From positions 62,001 to 126,000 of the forward strand of contig JBLILH010000002.1 in assembly GCA_047636495.1 (NCBI GenBank): DNA of 64,000 nucleotides, written 5' to 3'. A program made the translations under genes and the position numbers. A model generated the notes under the pieces. That model did not search any database, was not told the DNA's origin, and saw only the letters and a program-made list of their open reading frames with translations. Position 1 is the first letter of the stretch; every line of letters starts with the position of its first letter. This document shows, one piece after another, positions 1 through 8,990 of the stretch. The DNA is from Endobugula sp047636495. GTDB taxonomy: Bacteria > Pseudomonadota > Gammaproteobacteria > Pseudomonadales > Cellvibrionaceae.

Positions 1-167
1 AATACAGGTTCATGCTCTACTATCCATAATTCGTCTATAGTGGCGTCATCTCGTTCACTGGTAAATTGCGACATTGCCTGCCAAATAGGCTCATAGGGCT
101 GAAGACCTAAGTGGCGAACCTGCAGAGGAAATTGAGACTTCGACAATCTTGGTTCATTCGACACCAC
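1..167 (-). CDS. lipB: octanoyl-[ACP]:protein N-octanoyltransferase LipB, 5' end only
   Basis: LipB moves the octanoyl group from acyl carrier protein to lipoyl domains, the first step of lipoate synthesis, in the cytoplasm. Only the first 55 or so codons lie in the window; the rest is beyond position 1. The visible protein contains VRHLGLQPYEPIW and then DELWIVEHEPVF, the typical LipB N-terminal pattern just before the active-site region. No ATG is available, and the likely starts are two adjacent GTG codons at 167 and 164, 2 bp or more after the ybeD stop, so the pair is probably co-translated. The order ybeD then lipB is conserved in gammaproteobacteria. The family call is safe; the exact start is not. 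Confidence 0.85.
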   Translation of the reverse strand, partial: MVSNEPRLSKSQFPLQVRHLGLQPYEPIWQAMSQFTSERDDATIDELWIVEHEPV

Positions 168-169
168 TA

Positions 170-466
170 TTACAGGACGATTTTAACAGCAGAATTTGTT
201 CGTAACGCTCGATGATAATCCTCTAAGTGCTGCGAACCTGTTGCAGTGATAAAAACGGTCACTGAGGAAAAACGAGCTTTACTACTTTGCTTTATGGTCA
301 CCTTATTGCGATCAAAGTTAGGGGCGAACTGTTCTGTCGTCGCCAATACATATTCTACAAATGTATCGCTCATCTCACCCATTATTTTCACAGGATAATC
401 ATGACAAGGGAATTCGATGACAGGGGGTGGATGCTGCGGTGTAGTGTTGTTGTTGTTATCGGCCAT
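170..466 (-). CDS. ybeD: YbeD / DUF493 family protein
   Basis: A 98-residue cytoplasmic protein of the YbeD (DUF493) family, which has an ACT-like alpha/beta fold and is thought to be regulatory; no enzymatic role is established. An asparagine- and proline-rich N-terminal tail of about 17 residues precedes the conserved core, which begins at the FPC motif (IEFPCHDYPVKIMG) and ends in VKIVL. The SSKARFSSV stretch matches the family signature of a conserved SSKG/SSK loop followed by a beta strand. The gene lies between dacA and lipB, its usual position, and its stop is 2 bp from the likely lipB GTG start. Confidence 0.9.
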   Translation of the reverse strand: MADNNNNTTPQHPPPVIEFPCHDYPVKIMGEMSDTFVEYVLATTEQFAPNFDRNKVTIKQSSKARFSSVTVFITATGSQHLEDYHRALRTNSAVKIVL

Positions 467-537
467 AATGCCTTACCCACCATCGTTATATTGTATCTAT
501 TAAATATTCGTTGTTAATAACATTGCCTACAGTTGGT

Positions 538-1701
538 TTATTGAGTGCTAAAAAAGCCACTAAAGAATAGCTTAACGCTATCAACCATACGTGAGAACGC
601 ACCGGCCTCTTCGATTGCCGTCAAGGCAACTACAGGTACGTTTAATAGTTCTTCATCATCTAAGGTGACTACAATATTACCTAACTCTTGGCTTTCAAGA
701 ATAGGCGCTTTAATAACCTCATCAATGTGCACGGTAGCCTGCAAATCGTTTTCGCTGCCACGAGGGACTGTTAGGTAAATATCTTTCGGCACTACAATGT
801 GTATCTCATCGGCTTTGCCTTTCCATACTTCGGCTGTATTAACAACATCACCTTTGTTGTAAAGCTTATGAGTATAGTAATAGCGAAAGCCATAAGACAA
901 TAACTTTTGTGAAGATGATGCGCGGGCTGACTCCGATTGAGTTCCGGTGACCACTGAAATAAGGCGCATACCGTCACGTTCTGACGATGCAGTCAAACCA
1001 AAACCTGCCTCTTCTGTATGTCCGGTCTTAATGCCGTCAACACTTTTATCGGTAAATAATAGACGGTTGCGGTTAGGTTGATTGATCCCGTTGTAGGTAT
1101 AGTACTTTTCTGAATACAACTTATAATGCTCAGGAAAATCTTTGATTAATGCGCGTCCTAAAATAGCCAAGTCTCGCACCGTACTAATATGCCCATCGGC
1201 CGGCCAACCTGTTGCGTTTTTAAACGATGTATTTGTCATCCCCAACATAGCGGCCTGTTGATTCATAATGTCGGCAAATGCTTGTTCGCTACCGGCAATA
1301 TGTTCAGCAAGAGCGATGCTCGCATCGTTTCCAGATTGAATAATTAACCCCCGCAGCAAATCTTTAACGGTGACTTTTGTGCCCTCTCGCACAAACATTT
1401 TAGACCCCCCTTTTTTCCATGCCTTTACACTAATGGCCACCAAATCATCCGCACTGATGGAACCTCGCTCTATCTCCGAGGACACAATATAACTCGTCAT
1501 CATTTTGGTCATGCTCGCGGGTGGCAATAGCGCATCTGCATTTTTCTCTACTAATACAAGCCCCGTATTTGAATCCATTAAAAAATACGCGGTAGCAGAT
1601 AATTGTGGAGGTGCTGGAATAATCACTGGCCGTGCGTAAGTGACAGCGGCAACAGTCATAAGGCCAATAAATAGCCATGCGGAACGAACAAAAAACGTCA
1701 T
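538..1701 (-). CDS. dacA: D-alanyl-D-alanine carboxypeptidase (PBP5/6 family)
   Basis: A low-molecular-weight penicillin-binding protein that trims the terminal D-Ala from peptidoglycan pentapeptides in the periplasm. The three active-site motifs are present: SMTK at residues 63-66, SGN at 123-125 and KTG at 225-227. A signal peptide (hydrophobic stretch ending near TYA-RP) opens the protein, and the C-terminus carries an amphipathic helix (VKLFFSGFF) like the membrane anchor of PBP5. The frame is open further upstream to 1788, but those 29 residues would precede the signal peptide, so ATG 1701 is chosen. The length of 387 aa is normal. It sits between rlpA and ybeD, as in Pseudomonas. Confidence 0.95.
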   Translation of the reverse strand: MTFFVRSAWLFIGLMTVAAVTYARPVIIPAPPQLSATAYFLMDSNTGLVLVEKNADALLPPASMTKMMTSYIVSSEIERGSISADDLVAISVKAWKKGGSKMFVREGTKVTVKDLLRGLIIQSGNDASIALAEHIAGSEQAFADIMNQQAAMLGMTNTSFKNATGWPADGHISTVRDLAILGRALIKDFPEHYKLYSEKYYTYNGINQPNRNRLLFTDKSVDGIKTGHTEEAGFGLTASSERDGMRLISVVTGTQSESARASSSQKLLSYGFRYYYTHKLYNKGDVVNTAEVWKGKADEIHIVVPKDIYLTVPRGSENDLQATVHIDEVIKAPILESQELGNIVVTLDDEELLNVPVVALTAIEEAGAFSRMVDSVKLFFSGFFSTQ

Positions 1702-1908
1702 AAGTAAACTCTTATTAAACACTAGAACGAATGGATTGGGAGTCTGTATTTTACAGGGAGATATTCTATCATAAGTGCTTACCTGCAAGTATGCCGGAAA
1801 CCATAAAACCCCATATAGAGATTTATACTTTAGGGCTATCTAAATAGCATTGCAAGATGGCGGGTCGGCAGAAATATGTCCCTTGCAGCACACGCTATTA
1901 ACAACGTG

Positions 1909-2844
1909 CTATTTAACGAGCTGCGGCTTGCTAACGCCTTGTTCATATAGTAACTGCTTTGCCTCGGATATCATTTGCATATTATTAAGTGGCCCGACGC
2001 GAACGCGATGCCAGGTGTTGTCGACGTTAGCCACCACAACGATCGGTGCGCGAAAAGGCGCAGACTGTAATTTTTTCTGTAATTTTTGTGCGCTTTCTAG
2101 CGACCTAAACGCCGCCGCCTGAAGGTAGACCGGTGCGGCGCTGGGGACTGCCTTACTTTCAGCAAGAGGTACTTTTTTAGTCGCTAAGTTAGTCGCTAAG
2201 TTAGTTACTTTAGCTGCTGCGGGCGGAGCAACTATTACCTCAGGCACAATGGCGCTGGGAGTATTCACTAAGGGCAATACCGGCTGAGGAAACAAAACCA
2301 ACTGTTCTAAAGGCGTAACATCCACCACATCCACATCTGCTATGCCTTGCTCAGCAAAGCCTAACTTAAGGGCGGCAACATAACTAAGATCGATAATGCG
2401 CTCACTATGAAAAGGGCCTCGATCATTGACTAAGACAATAACGCTACGATTATTAGCGACATTGGTGACCTGCACATAACTCGGGATAGGCAAAGTTTTA
2501 TGCGCCGCTGTCATGCCCCACATGTCATACACGTCGCCGTTTGCTGTCCGTCGACCATGAAATTTAGTGCCGTACCACGAAGCACCTCCACTCTCATGAT
2601 AGCCTTCACTCTCGGGCAACAGTTGGTAAGTTTTGCCTAATACGGTATAAGGGGATTTATTGCCCGCTCGGGTACGAATCACCGGCTGAGGTTGAGCGTC
2701 GTCAATATTAGCGACATTTTTTTGTTCACTGGGCGCGCTATCACCACGATCACTTGAACTAATCGATGTAGGGATGAGATCAGACATGGTGGAACATGCT
2801 GATAAAAAAATCATCGTAAACACGATCGATATAATACGTTTCAT
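1909..2844 (-). CDS. rlpA: septal ring lytic transglycosylase / rare lipoprotein A
   Basis: RlpA is an outer-membrane lipoprotein that cleaves naked (stem-less) glycan strands, mostly at the septum. The signal peptide ends in the lipobox LSAC (Cys17). A double-psi beta-barrel domain spans roughly residues 85-185: GGASWYGTKFHGRRTANGD holds the conserved family core, and VLVNDRGPF is the second family motif. A SPOR domain covers the last 75 residues or so (YLQAAAFRS to the end) and should bind denuded glycans. The linker between them is alanine- and proline-rich and contains a duplicated NLAT unit caused by two perfect 12-bp repeats at 2177-2200. It forms a run with mltB and dacA. Confidence 0.95.
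   Translation of the reverse strand: MKRIISIVFTMIFLSACSTMSDLIPTSISSSDRGDSAPSEQKNVANIDDAQPQPVIRTRAGNKSPYTVLGKTYQLLPESEGYHESGGASWYGTKFHGRRTANGDVYDMWGMTAAHKTLPIPSYVQVTNVANNRSVIVLVNDRGPFHSERIIDLSYVAALKLGFAEQGIADVDVVDVTPLEQLVLFPQPVLPLVNTPSAIVPEVIVAPPAAAKVTNLATNLATKKVPLAESKAVPSAAPVYLQAAAFRSLESAQKLQKKLQSAPFRAPIVVVANVDNTWHRVRVGPLNNMQMISEAKQLLYEQGVSKPQLVK
2177..2200. repeat. 12-bp tandem duplication inside rlpA
   Basis: Two perfect head-to-tail copies of ttagtcgctaag lie in the linker-coding part of rlpA and keep the reading frame, giving a repeated NLAT. A third, degenerate unit follows (ttagttacttta). It looks like simple slippage in a tolerant linker. Confidence 0.85.
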
Positions 2845-2883
2845 GTTAAATACTCAGTATCTAAAAACAAGCAGGTTATCAAA

Positions 2884-3888
2884 TTATAGTGCGCGCTGTT
2901 TTTTCGCCTCGGCAATTTCTTGACTGAGCTGCCACACCGCCATGGCATACAATCGACTATGGTTATAACGAGTGATCACATAATAATTGTTCAAGCCAAC
3001 CCAAAACTCCACTCCTTTGTCACCTTCTAAGCGAATCGCATTGGCGGTCTGTTCAGCAAGCGGCACTATTGGGGTGTAACCTTTTTTGGCCAAACTGCTG
3101 ACAGTATGCTTAGGTTTTAAAGAATCATTAAGAATACTATCGTCGTAGCCACCACTAATACGTGTTCTGACAATCACTGGCTGTCCTTGTTCCCAGCCAT
3201 GGCGTTTAAAATAGTTGGCTACACTGCCAATAGCATCAATGGCATTATTCCAAATGTCAGCGAATCCATCTTCGGTATAGTCAATCGCATACGCACGATA
3301 ACTCGATGGAATAAATTGACCATATCCCATCGCGCCTGCATATGAACCAATTAAGCTAAGTGGATCTTGTTTTTGCTCTCTCGCCAACAAGAAAAACTCT
3401 TTGAGTTCTCTACGAAAAAACGAAGCGCGAGGCGGATAATCAAACCCTAGCGTACTTAGAGCATCAATCACTCTAAAGCTACCTTTGTTCCCGCCATATC
3501 GGGTCTCAACACCTATAATAGCAACGATTACTTGGGCTGGCACACCGAACTCAGCTTCCGCTTTTTCCAACGTATATTGATTTTCCAACCAAAAATCAAC
3601 ACCCTTATCGATACGCGAGGACGTTAAGAATATTTTGCGGTAGCTACCCCATGTATGCGTTTTTTCTGCGGGGCGAGCAATAGCGTCTAAAATATTTTGT
3701 TTTTTGACGGCTTCCGCAAACCACACTTGTAGCTCTTCTCTTGAAAACTGATGCTCATTCACCATTTCGTCAATAAATGTATCGACTTCTGGACGATCGA
3801 CATAATCCCCATCGGCAGCCAACACCTTCATTGATATGACGATGAAAAAAACCACTAAAACTCGGCTCAAAATTGTTGCCGTTTTCAT
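2884..3888 (-). CDS. mltB: lytic murein transglycosylase B
   Basis: MltB cleaves the beta-1,4 bond between MurNAc and GlcNAc to give 1,6-anhydro ends. The 334-residue protein has a signal peptide ending near VLA-AD and the GH103 catalytic region, in which the acid/base is the Glu of GVETRYGG (near residue 128). A second conserved block, MGYGQFIPSSYRAYA, and DIWNNAIDAIGSVANYF follow. E. coli MltB is a lipoprotein, but no lipobox cysteine is present here, so this form is probably soluble in the periplasm, as some Pseudomonas paralogues are. The gene lies between rodA and rlpA. Confidence 0.93.
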   Translation of the reverse strand: MKTATILSRVLVVFFIVISMKVLAADGDYVDRPEVDTFIDEMVNEHQFSREELQVWFAEAVKKQNILDAIARPAEKTHTWGSYRKIFLTSSRIDKGVDFWLENQYTLEKAEAEFGVPAQVIVAIIGVETRYGGNKGSFRVIDALSTLGFDYPPRASFFRRELKEFFLLAREQKQDPLSLIGSYAGAMGYGQFIPSSYRAYAIDYTEDGFADIWNNAIDAIGSVANYFKRHGWEQGQPVIVRTRISGGYDDSILNDSLKPKHTVSSLAKKGYTPIVPLAEQTANAIRLEGDKGVEFWVGLNNYYVITRYNHSRLYAMAVWQLSQEIAEAKKQRAL

Positions 3889-4003
3889 ACTACGCCCTCT
3901 TGTTCTTTTCGATCAGGATTACCTCGGGTGACAATAAAATAGTATTTTACGGTCACCTCGAAACGCTATGTATTTATCTACTTACTCTGTTTCATCTTCT
4001 GGT

Positions 4004-5161
4004 CTATTTATTAACCACTAAGCGCTGCTCGGTGCTAATCGCCATAAGTAAACCGAAGCCTATCATCAATGTCACAAGCGATGTCCCCCCTAAACTCACC
4101 AAAGGCAGCGGCACTCCAACAACAGGCAGTAGTCCACTCACCATACCCACATTGACAAACACATATATAAAGAATGTTAACGTGATACTGCCGGCGAGTA
4201 AACGACGAAAACTGTCTTGCGCATTCACTGCGATCATAAAACCCCGCATCACAATTAACAGATACAAGCCCAACAACAGCAACACACCAATAAACCCTAG
4301 CTCTTCCGCAAACACGGCAATAATGAAGTCCGTATGGCTTTCAGGCAAAAAGTTCAGGTGTGATTGCGTTCCCTCCAGCCATCCTTTACCCGACACGCCA
4401 CCGGAACCAATGGCCGTTTTTGACTGAATAATATTCCAACCGGCACCTTGAGGATCCGACTCAGGATTGAATAAAGTTAACACTCGCTGACGCTGATAGT
4501 CACGCAGAACATACACCCACATAGGCCAGATACTTACCCCTAATAAAGTAATGGCAGACAGAATATAACGCCAACTCAAACCAGAATAAAATAATACAAT
4601 TATTCCCGATATGGCTACCAGTATAGAAGTCCCCAAGTCAGGCTGTCGGACAATCAATACGGTTGGAATCACCACTAGTACTAGAGACCAAAAAACATGC
4701 TTGAATTTGGGTGGTAACGTTTTACCCGACAGGTACGCTGCAATCGCTATTGGCATGGCTAATTTCATGATTTCAGACGGTTGAAATCTAAAGCCCCCCA
4801 AACTCAACCATCGCTGCGCCCCTTTAGCACCGACACCGAAAAAAATCACGGTGATCAACAAGCAAACACCACCTAAATAAAGTACTAGTGCCCACCGTGA
4901 TATAAGTGATAGGCGTATTTGTGCCACAGCAAACATACCAAGATAAGCAAGGCCAAAAAAGGTCGCTTGCCGTTGCACCATGCGCAAACTACCTTCACTC
5001 GCGCTATACAGTACCCACATCCCACCCATGGTTAATACGATTAATAATCCCAATAATAGAGGATCAAGATGTATCGCCTGCCAGAAACTTCGGCGCTGGC
5101 GTAAATCATTGCTTGCAGATGGCATGCGCCGCAAAAAATCGCGCTGTCGTACCGATGACAT
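4004..5161 (-). CDS. rodA: peptidoglycan glycosyltransferase RodA (SEDS family)
   Basis: RodA polymerises lipid II into glycan strands during side-wall growth, in complex with PBP2. The 385-residue protein is almost entirely membrane-embedded, with about ten hydrophobic segments. SEDS signatures are visible: FQPSEIMKLAMPI in the middle and the large periplasmic loop with SGKGWLEGTQSHLNFLPESHTDF, followed by the GVPLPLVSLGGTS motif near the C-terminus. The mrdA stop and rodA start overlap by one base (TAATG), so the two subunits are translationally coupled. The start at ATG 5161 is fixed by this overlap. Confidence 0.97.
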   Translation of the reverse strand: MSSVRQRDFLRRMPSASNDLRQRRSFWQAIHLDPLLLGLLIVLTMGGMWVLYSASEGSLRMVQRQATFFGLAYLGMFAVAQIRLSLISRWALVLYLGGVCLLITVIFFGVGAKGAQRWLSLGGFRFQPSEIMKLAMPIAIAAYLSGKTLPPKFKHVFWSLVLVVIPTVLIVRQPDLGTSILVAISGIIVLFYSGLSWRYILSAITLLGVSIWPMWVYVLRDYQRQRVLTLFNPESDPQGAGWNIIQSKTAIGSGGVSGKGWLEGTQSHLNFLPESHTDFIIAVFAEELGFIGVLLLLGLYLLIVMRGFMIAVNAQDSFRRLLAGSITLTFFIYVFVNVGMVSGLLPVVGVPLPLVSLGGTSLVTLMIGFGLLMAISTEQRLVVNK

Positions 5162-7050
5162 TAAGGCTGCACTCCCAGTTTTTGGACTACTTTTGGCGGT
5201 TTTTTAGACAAATATTCACCCAACAAATGCGCATCAAACATTTTTCTGGCCACTGGCGCAGCAGCGGATGACCCAGCCTCACCGTTTTCCACTACAATAG
5301 AGATAGCTATTTGTGGGTTTTTGTAAGGGGCAAAACCAATAAACAGAGCATGATCTCGATGTCTTTCTCGTAAAGCAGCTGAATCGTATTCCTCGCCTTG
5401 CTTTATACCAACGACTTGAGCAGTGCCTGTTTTACCCGCCATTTCATATGATAGGTTTCGACTAATGCGTCGCCCGGTGCCATTCGATGCGTGAATCACA
5501 TCATGCATCGCCTTATGAATAACATTCCAATGCCGATCACTCACACTGTCCATTCGGGAGACTACTTTAGGCGCTATCGGCTCATTATCCATTGCTTTAA
5601 CCAATTGTGGCCGTAAACGAACGCCTCTATTGGCTAGTGTTGCGGTCATTACTGCGAGTTGCAATGGGGTTGCTGCTGCATCCCCTTGACCAATCCCCAC
5701 ATTTATGGTGTCACCAGGGAACCAAGGTATGCCTTTATTCGCCTGCTTCCATTCACGAGAAGGCCACAACCCCGAACGTTCATTAGGGAGGTCAACATCA
5801 GTACGCTCACCTAAACCAAACATTTTACCGTAACGATGTAACGTATCAATACCTGTACGATAAGCCATATCGTAGAAAAAAGTATCTGACGACTGAACGA
5901 TCGCCTTGTGAACGTTTACCCAACCATGGCCCGTTCGCTTCCAGTCGCGATATAAACGATCATCATTTTCCAGCTTAAAATAACCCGGGTCAAAAATCCG
6001 ATGACTTGTCGTAATCGTCTTCGAATCCAATCCGACTAAGCCGAAGGCTGGTTTTATGGTCGATGCTGGAGGATAAGTTCCTTGAATTGACCGATCAAAT
6101 AACGGTAGATCCAAGCTGTCAGTCAGCGCATCATAATCCTTATGACTGATACCTGTCACAAAGAGGTTAGTATCGTAAGTGGGCGTACTGAGCATGGCGA
6201 GCACTCCACCCGTTTTCACGTCAATGGCAACCACCGAACCACGACGCCCTTCCATTGCTCGGTAGGCCGTTTCTTGTAAACGCCGATCTAAATGTAGGTG
6301 AAGGTCTTTGCCTGGGACCGGAGGCTCCCGTTCTAACGTTCGTAATACCCGCATTCGCGCATTAATTTCGACATGCTGAAAACCTGTTGTGCCAAACAAT
6401 TCATTCTCATAGTATTTTTCCAAACCAATCTTCCCGATGGTAGGCAGCCCTTTGTAACGAGCCTGCTGTTCTTCGGTGAAGCGATTCCATTCACGATCAT
6501 TAATTTTACCCACGTAACCCACAGTGTGAGCAAACAAAAAGGGCGACGGGTAACTACGAACAAGCTGGGCCTCAACTTCGATACCGGGCAAGCGGTATTC
6601 ATTAACGGCGATGAGGGCTATTTCTTCTTCTGTGAGGCGATAGCGTAAAGGCACCGCTTGATAGGGGCGGCGGCCACTATTTAGTGACTTATAAAAACGC
6701 TGTATATCATCATCGCTGATATCAATCAGGCGTTGAAGAGTCTCTATTGTTTGGCTGACATTAGGAATATTTTCTGGCGTAAGAGACAGAGCATAACTGG
6801 GACGATTATCTGCTAACAGCTCGCCATTCACATCAAAAATCAAACCTCGCTTAGGATGGATTGTCTGAACAAGAATCCGATTATTATCGGATTGTGTCGC
6901 ATAAGTTTCGTAATTGACTACCTGTAAATTATAGTAGCGACTGAGCAACACCCCCAGCATAGATAACACCAATAACATAGTGAAGATCACCCTACCGTTG
7001 AAAATGGTCGCCTCGCGGTGGTGGTCTTTAAAGTGTTCTAACTCTTGCAT
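5161..7050 (-). CDS. mrdA: penicillin-binding protein 2 (transpeptidase)
   Basis: PBP2 is the class B transpeptidase that cross-links side-wall peptidoglycan in rod-shaped cells and activates RodA. The 629-residue protein has one N-terminal membrane anchor (about residues 20-40), a dimerisation/pedestal domain, and a transpeptidase domain with STIK at 330-333 (the Ser is the nucleophile and beta-lactam target), SSD at 387-389 and KTG at 540-542. Length and motif spacing are normal. It is translationally coupled to rodA through a TAATG overlap and lies downstream of rlmH in a conserved block. Confidence 0.97.
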   Translation of the reverse strand: MQELEHFKDHHREATIFNGRVIFTMLLVLSMLGVLLSRYYNLQVVNYETYATQSDNNRILVQTIHPKRGLIFDVNGELLADNRPSYALSLTPENIPNVSQTIETLQRLIDISDDDIQRFYKSLNSGRRPYQAVPLRYRLTEEEIALIAVNEYRLPGIEVEAQLVRSYPSPFLFAHTVGYVGKINDREWNRFTEEQQARYKGLPTIGKIGLEKYYENELFGTTGFQHVEINARMRVLRTLEREPPVPGKDLHLHLDRRLQETAYRAMEGRRGSVVAIDVKTGGVLAMLSTPTYDTNLFVTGISHKDYDALTDSLDLPLFDRSIQGTYPPASTIKPAFGLVGLDSKTITTSHRIFDPGYFKLENDDRLYRDWKRTGHGWVNVHKAIVQSSDTFFYDMAYRTGIDTLHRYGKMFGLGERTDVDLPNERSGLWPSREWKQANKGIPWFPGDTINVGIGQGDAAATPLQLAVMTATLANRGVRLRPQLVKAMDNEPIAPKVVSRMDSVSDRHWNVIHKAMHDVIHASNGTGRRISRNLSYEMAGKTGTAQVVGIKQGEEYDSAALRERHRDHALFIGFAPYKNPQIAISIVVENGEAGSSAAAPVARKMFDAHLLGEYLSKKPPKVVQKLGVQP

Positions 7051-7264
7051 AACATGTCATTATTTAAGTTGGCTAAGCGGTCATCTATTATCTAGATATT
7101 ACTTTTTCTGAGCATCATTCTGATCTACACCTTGCCTGCCTAGACCTTATTCATTTTTACATCAATTATCCAAGAGCTACCGCTACACCTTGTGAGTAAT
7201 GAGTGCTATTGTGATGGACAATGTATGATTTTTATCTAAGTAACCGCTCTAAGTCATCGTTAAA

Positions 7265-7732
7265 TCACTTATGATACGGATGATTTTTAAGAATACTCCA
7301 GCCACGATAAAGCTGTTCTGACAATAACACACGCACTAGTGGATGAGGCAATGTTAGCGCCGACAACGACCACTTTTGATCAGCTTTATTCACACATTCT
7401 TGAGCAAGGCCGTCAGGCCCGCCCACCAGCAAAGCAATATTTGATCCTGACATTTGCCAATTTTGCATTTGCTGTGACAATTGCTCGGTACTCCAAGACT
7501 TGCCTTTAACATCGAGAGCAATCACGCGTTCGCGTGCATTAATAGCCGCCAGCATACTCTCACCTTCTTTCGCGATAGCTTTTGTCACATCTTGACCTTT
7601 GCCCCTGTGACCTAACGGGATTTCAACAAACTCCACTTGCCACTCACGAGGAAAACGTTTTAAGTAATCTTGCGAGGCATCCTGCACCCATGATGGCATT
7701 TTAGTGCCTACAGCAATGATTCGGACACGCAT
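7265..7732 (-). CDS. rlmH: 23S rRNA pseudouridine1915 N3-methyltransferase
   Basis: RlmH is a SPOUT methyltransferase that uses S-adenosylmethionine to methylate pseudouridine 1915 of 23S rRNA. The length of 155 aa is the family norm. The N-terminal MRVRIIAVGTKMPSWV, the AdoMet-binding knot residues LLVGGPDGL, and the C-terminal LPHPLVRVLLSEQLYRGW ending in HPYHK are diagnostic. It follows rsfS with about 60 bp between, and about 215 bp separate it from mrdA, so mrdA-rodA may have their own promoter in that gap. Confidence 0.96.
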   Translation of the reverse strand: MRVRIIAVGTKMPSWVQDASQDYLKRFPREWQVEFVEIPLGHRGKGQDVTKAIAKEGESMLAAINARERVIALDVKGKSWSTEQLSQQMQNWQMSGSNIALLVGGPDGLAQECVNKADQKWSLSALTLPHPLVRVLLSEQLYRGWSILKNHPYHK

Positions 7733-7792
7733 GTTGGGAAGACCTATTGTTTGTTCAACATTGGATGACTATAGTTAACGACTCCGTTATTT

Positions 7793-8149
7793 TTAGCTTT
7801 TAGGCATACTACTATCGATATCTTCACGTTCTAACGGTGACCACAGCTTTTCTAGATCATAAAATTGACGGGTCTGCGGCAGCATCACATGGATGACGGC
7901 TGTACCGTAATCGACTAATACCCAATCCGATGAATCCATCCCTTCTACACCGATGGGCTGGATACCTTTCTTTTTCAATTCATCAACCACATTGCCCGCT
8001 AATGATTTCACATGCCGATTAGACGTACCGGTAACGACAATCAAGTTATCCATCACGTCACTCAGACCCGTCACATCCAATGTCACAATATCTTGTCCTT
8101 TTAGATCATCTAGTGCGTCTATCGCTAAACGGCTTACATTCTCTGTCAT
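7793..8149 (-). CDS. rsfS: ribosomal silencing factor RsfS
   Basis: RsfS binds ribosomal protein uL14 on the free 50S subunit and blocks joining with 30S, reducing translation when nutrients are scarce. The 118-residue protein shows the family core: ALDDLKGQDIVTLDV, then NLIVVTGTSNRHVKSLA and the DWVLVDYGTAVIHVM strand. The frame extends 8 codons upstream to a TTG at 8173, but ATG 8149 has a clear Shine-Dalgarno (AGGAAG about 4-5 nt upstream) and fits the family N-terminus, so it is chosen. Partners nadD and rlmH flank it in the standard order. Confidence 0.94.
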   Translation of the reverse strand: MTENVSRLAIDALDDLKGQDIVTLDVTGLSDVMDNLIVVTGTSNRHVKSLAGNVVDELKKKGIQPIGVEGMDSSDWVLVDYGTAVIHVMLPQTRQFYDLEKLWSPLEREDIDSSMPKS

Positions 8150-8305
8150 TCTGCTTCCTATTGGGTTTTTCAATCTTATTTAATGGCTAATACCATCATT
8201 TATCACTATTACAATGAATGTCTAGCGTAGCTACGAATGACAAACACACTGAATTATGTGCAACATTGTCACTCATAAATTTTCCCTACAAAGGGAGCCT
8301 CGCTG

Positions 8306-8947
8306 TTATCGATACAATTGATGGGCAACAATATAATCCGCTACCGCATTAGGCATTTTTGTCAATACATCTGCCTCACCTTGAAATAGTTTTTCTCGGA
8401 TATTCGTCGCCGAAATATCCACCAGACACTGCTGCAACATAATAACGCCTCCGGCACGTTGCCGGTGAACTATTCCGACCTCGTCCGCTTGCTCAAGCCA
8501 TCGCTGCAACTCACCATGAGATGGTCGAGCGCTGTTAGGGCGAGCCATTACAATAATATGCGCCAAATCGCGCAACCGCTGCCACTCATGCCAAGTATCT
8601 AACTGCGCGAACGCATCGGCACCCATAATAAATACCACACTCACCTGATCACCCACTTCGTTTCGAACACTTTCCAGCGTTGTCACGGTGTAGGATGCTT
8701 GCTCTCTCGTTAGCTCACGCGTATCTACCGAAAGGCCATCGCAGCCTTTTACCGCGAGCTGCAATAGATTCACTCGCTGCGAACTCCCTAGTGCTGGAGT
8801 ATTTCTATGTGGCGGACGATGACAAGGAACAAGGCGCACTTCATCGAGATTTAACAACGTCAGCGCATTAGACGCGATAGTCAAATGGCCGTTATGTACT
8901 GGATCAAACGTACCACCCAGCAAACCGATAACACGAGAAACTGTCAT
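8306..8947 (-). CDS. nadD: nicotinate-nucleotide adenylyltransferase
   Basis: NadD adenylates nicotinate mononucleotide to deamido-NAD in NAD synthesis. The 213-residue protein begins with GLLGGTFDPVHNGHL, containing the GxFDPxHxGH nucleotide-binding motif, and ends with the SATNIREK (ISxTxxR-like) motif that binds ATP phosphate. It lies between proA and rsfS; a 132-bp gap before the rsfS TTG could hold a promoter but I see no firm elements. Confidence 0.95.
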   Translation of the reverse strand: MTVSRVIGLLGGTFDPVHNGHLTIASNALTLLNLDEVRLVPCHRPPHRNTPALGSSQRVNLLQLAVKGCDGLSVDTRELTREQASYTVTTLESVRNEVGDQVSVVFIMGADAFAQLDTWHEWQRLRDLAHIIVMARPNSARPSHGELQRWLEQADEVGIVHRQRAGGVIMLQQCLVDISATNIREKLFQGEADVLTKMPNAVADYIVAHQLYR

Positions 8948-8990
8948 TCAAGCCTCGCCAGTGCTGGCGCTGAAGTATCGAAAACAAGCA

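Noticed and set aside
2884..3888. mltB as a truncated lipoprotein gene because the lipobox is missing
   Set aside because: A normal signal peptide is present and the length is complete; soluble MltB-like enzymes are known, so no damage is implied.
4004..4427. Plus-strand open frame of up to 184 codons (3873-4427)
   Set aside because: It lies antisense to rodA, whose conserved motifs are intact on the other strand; no ribosome site or known family.
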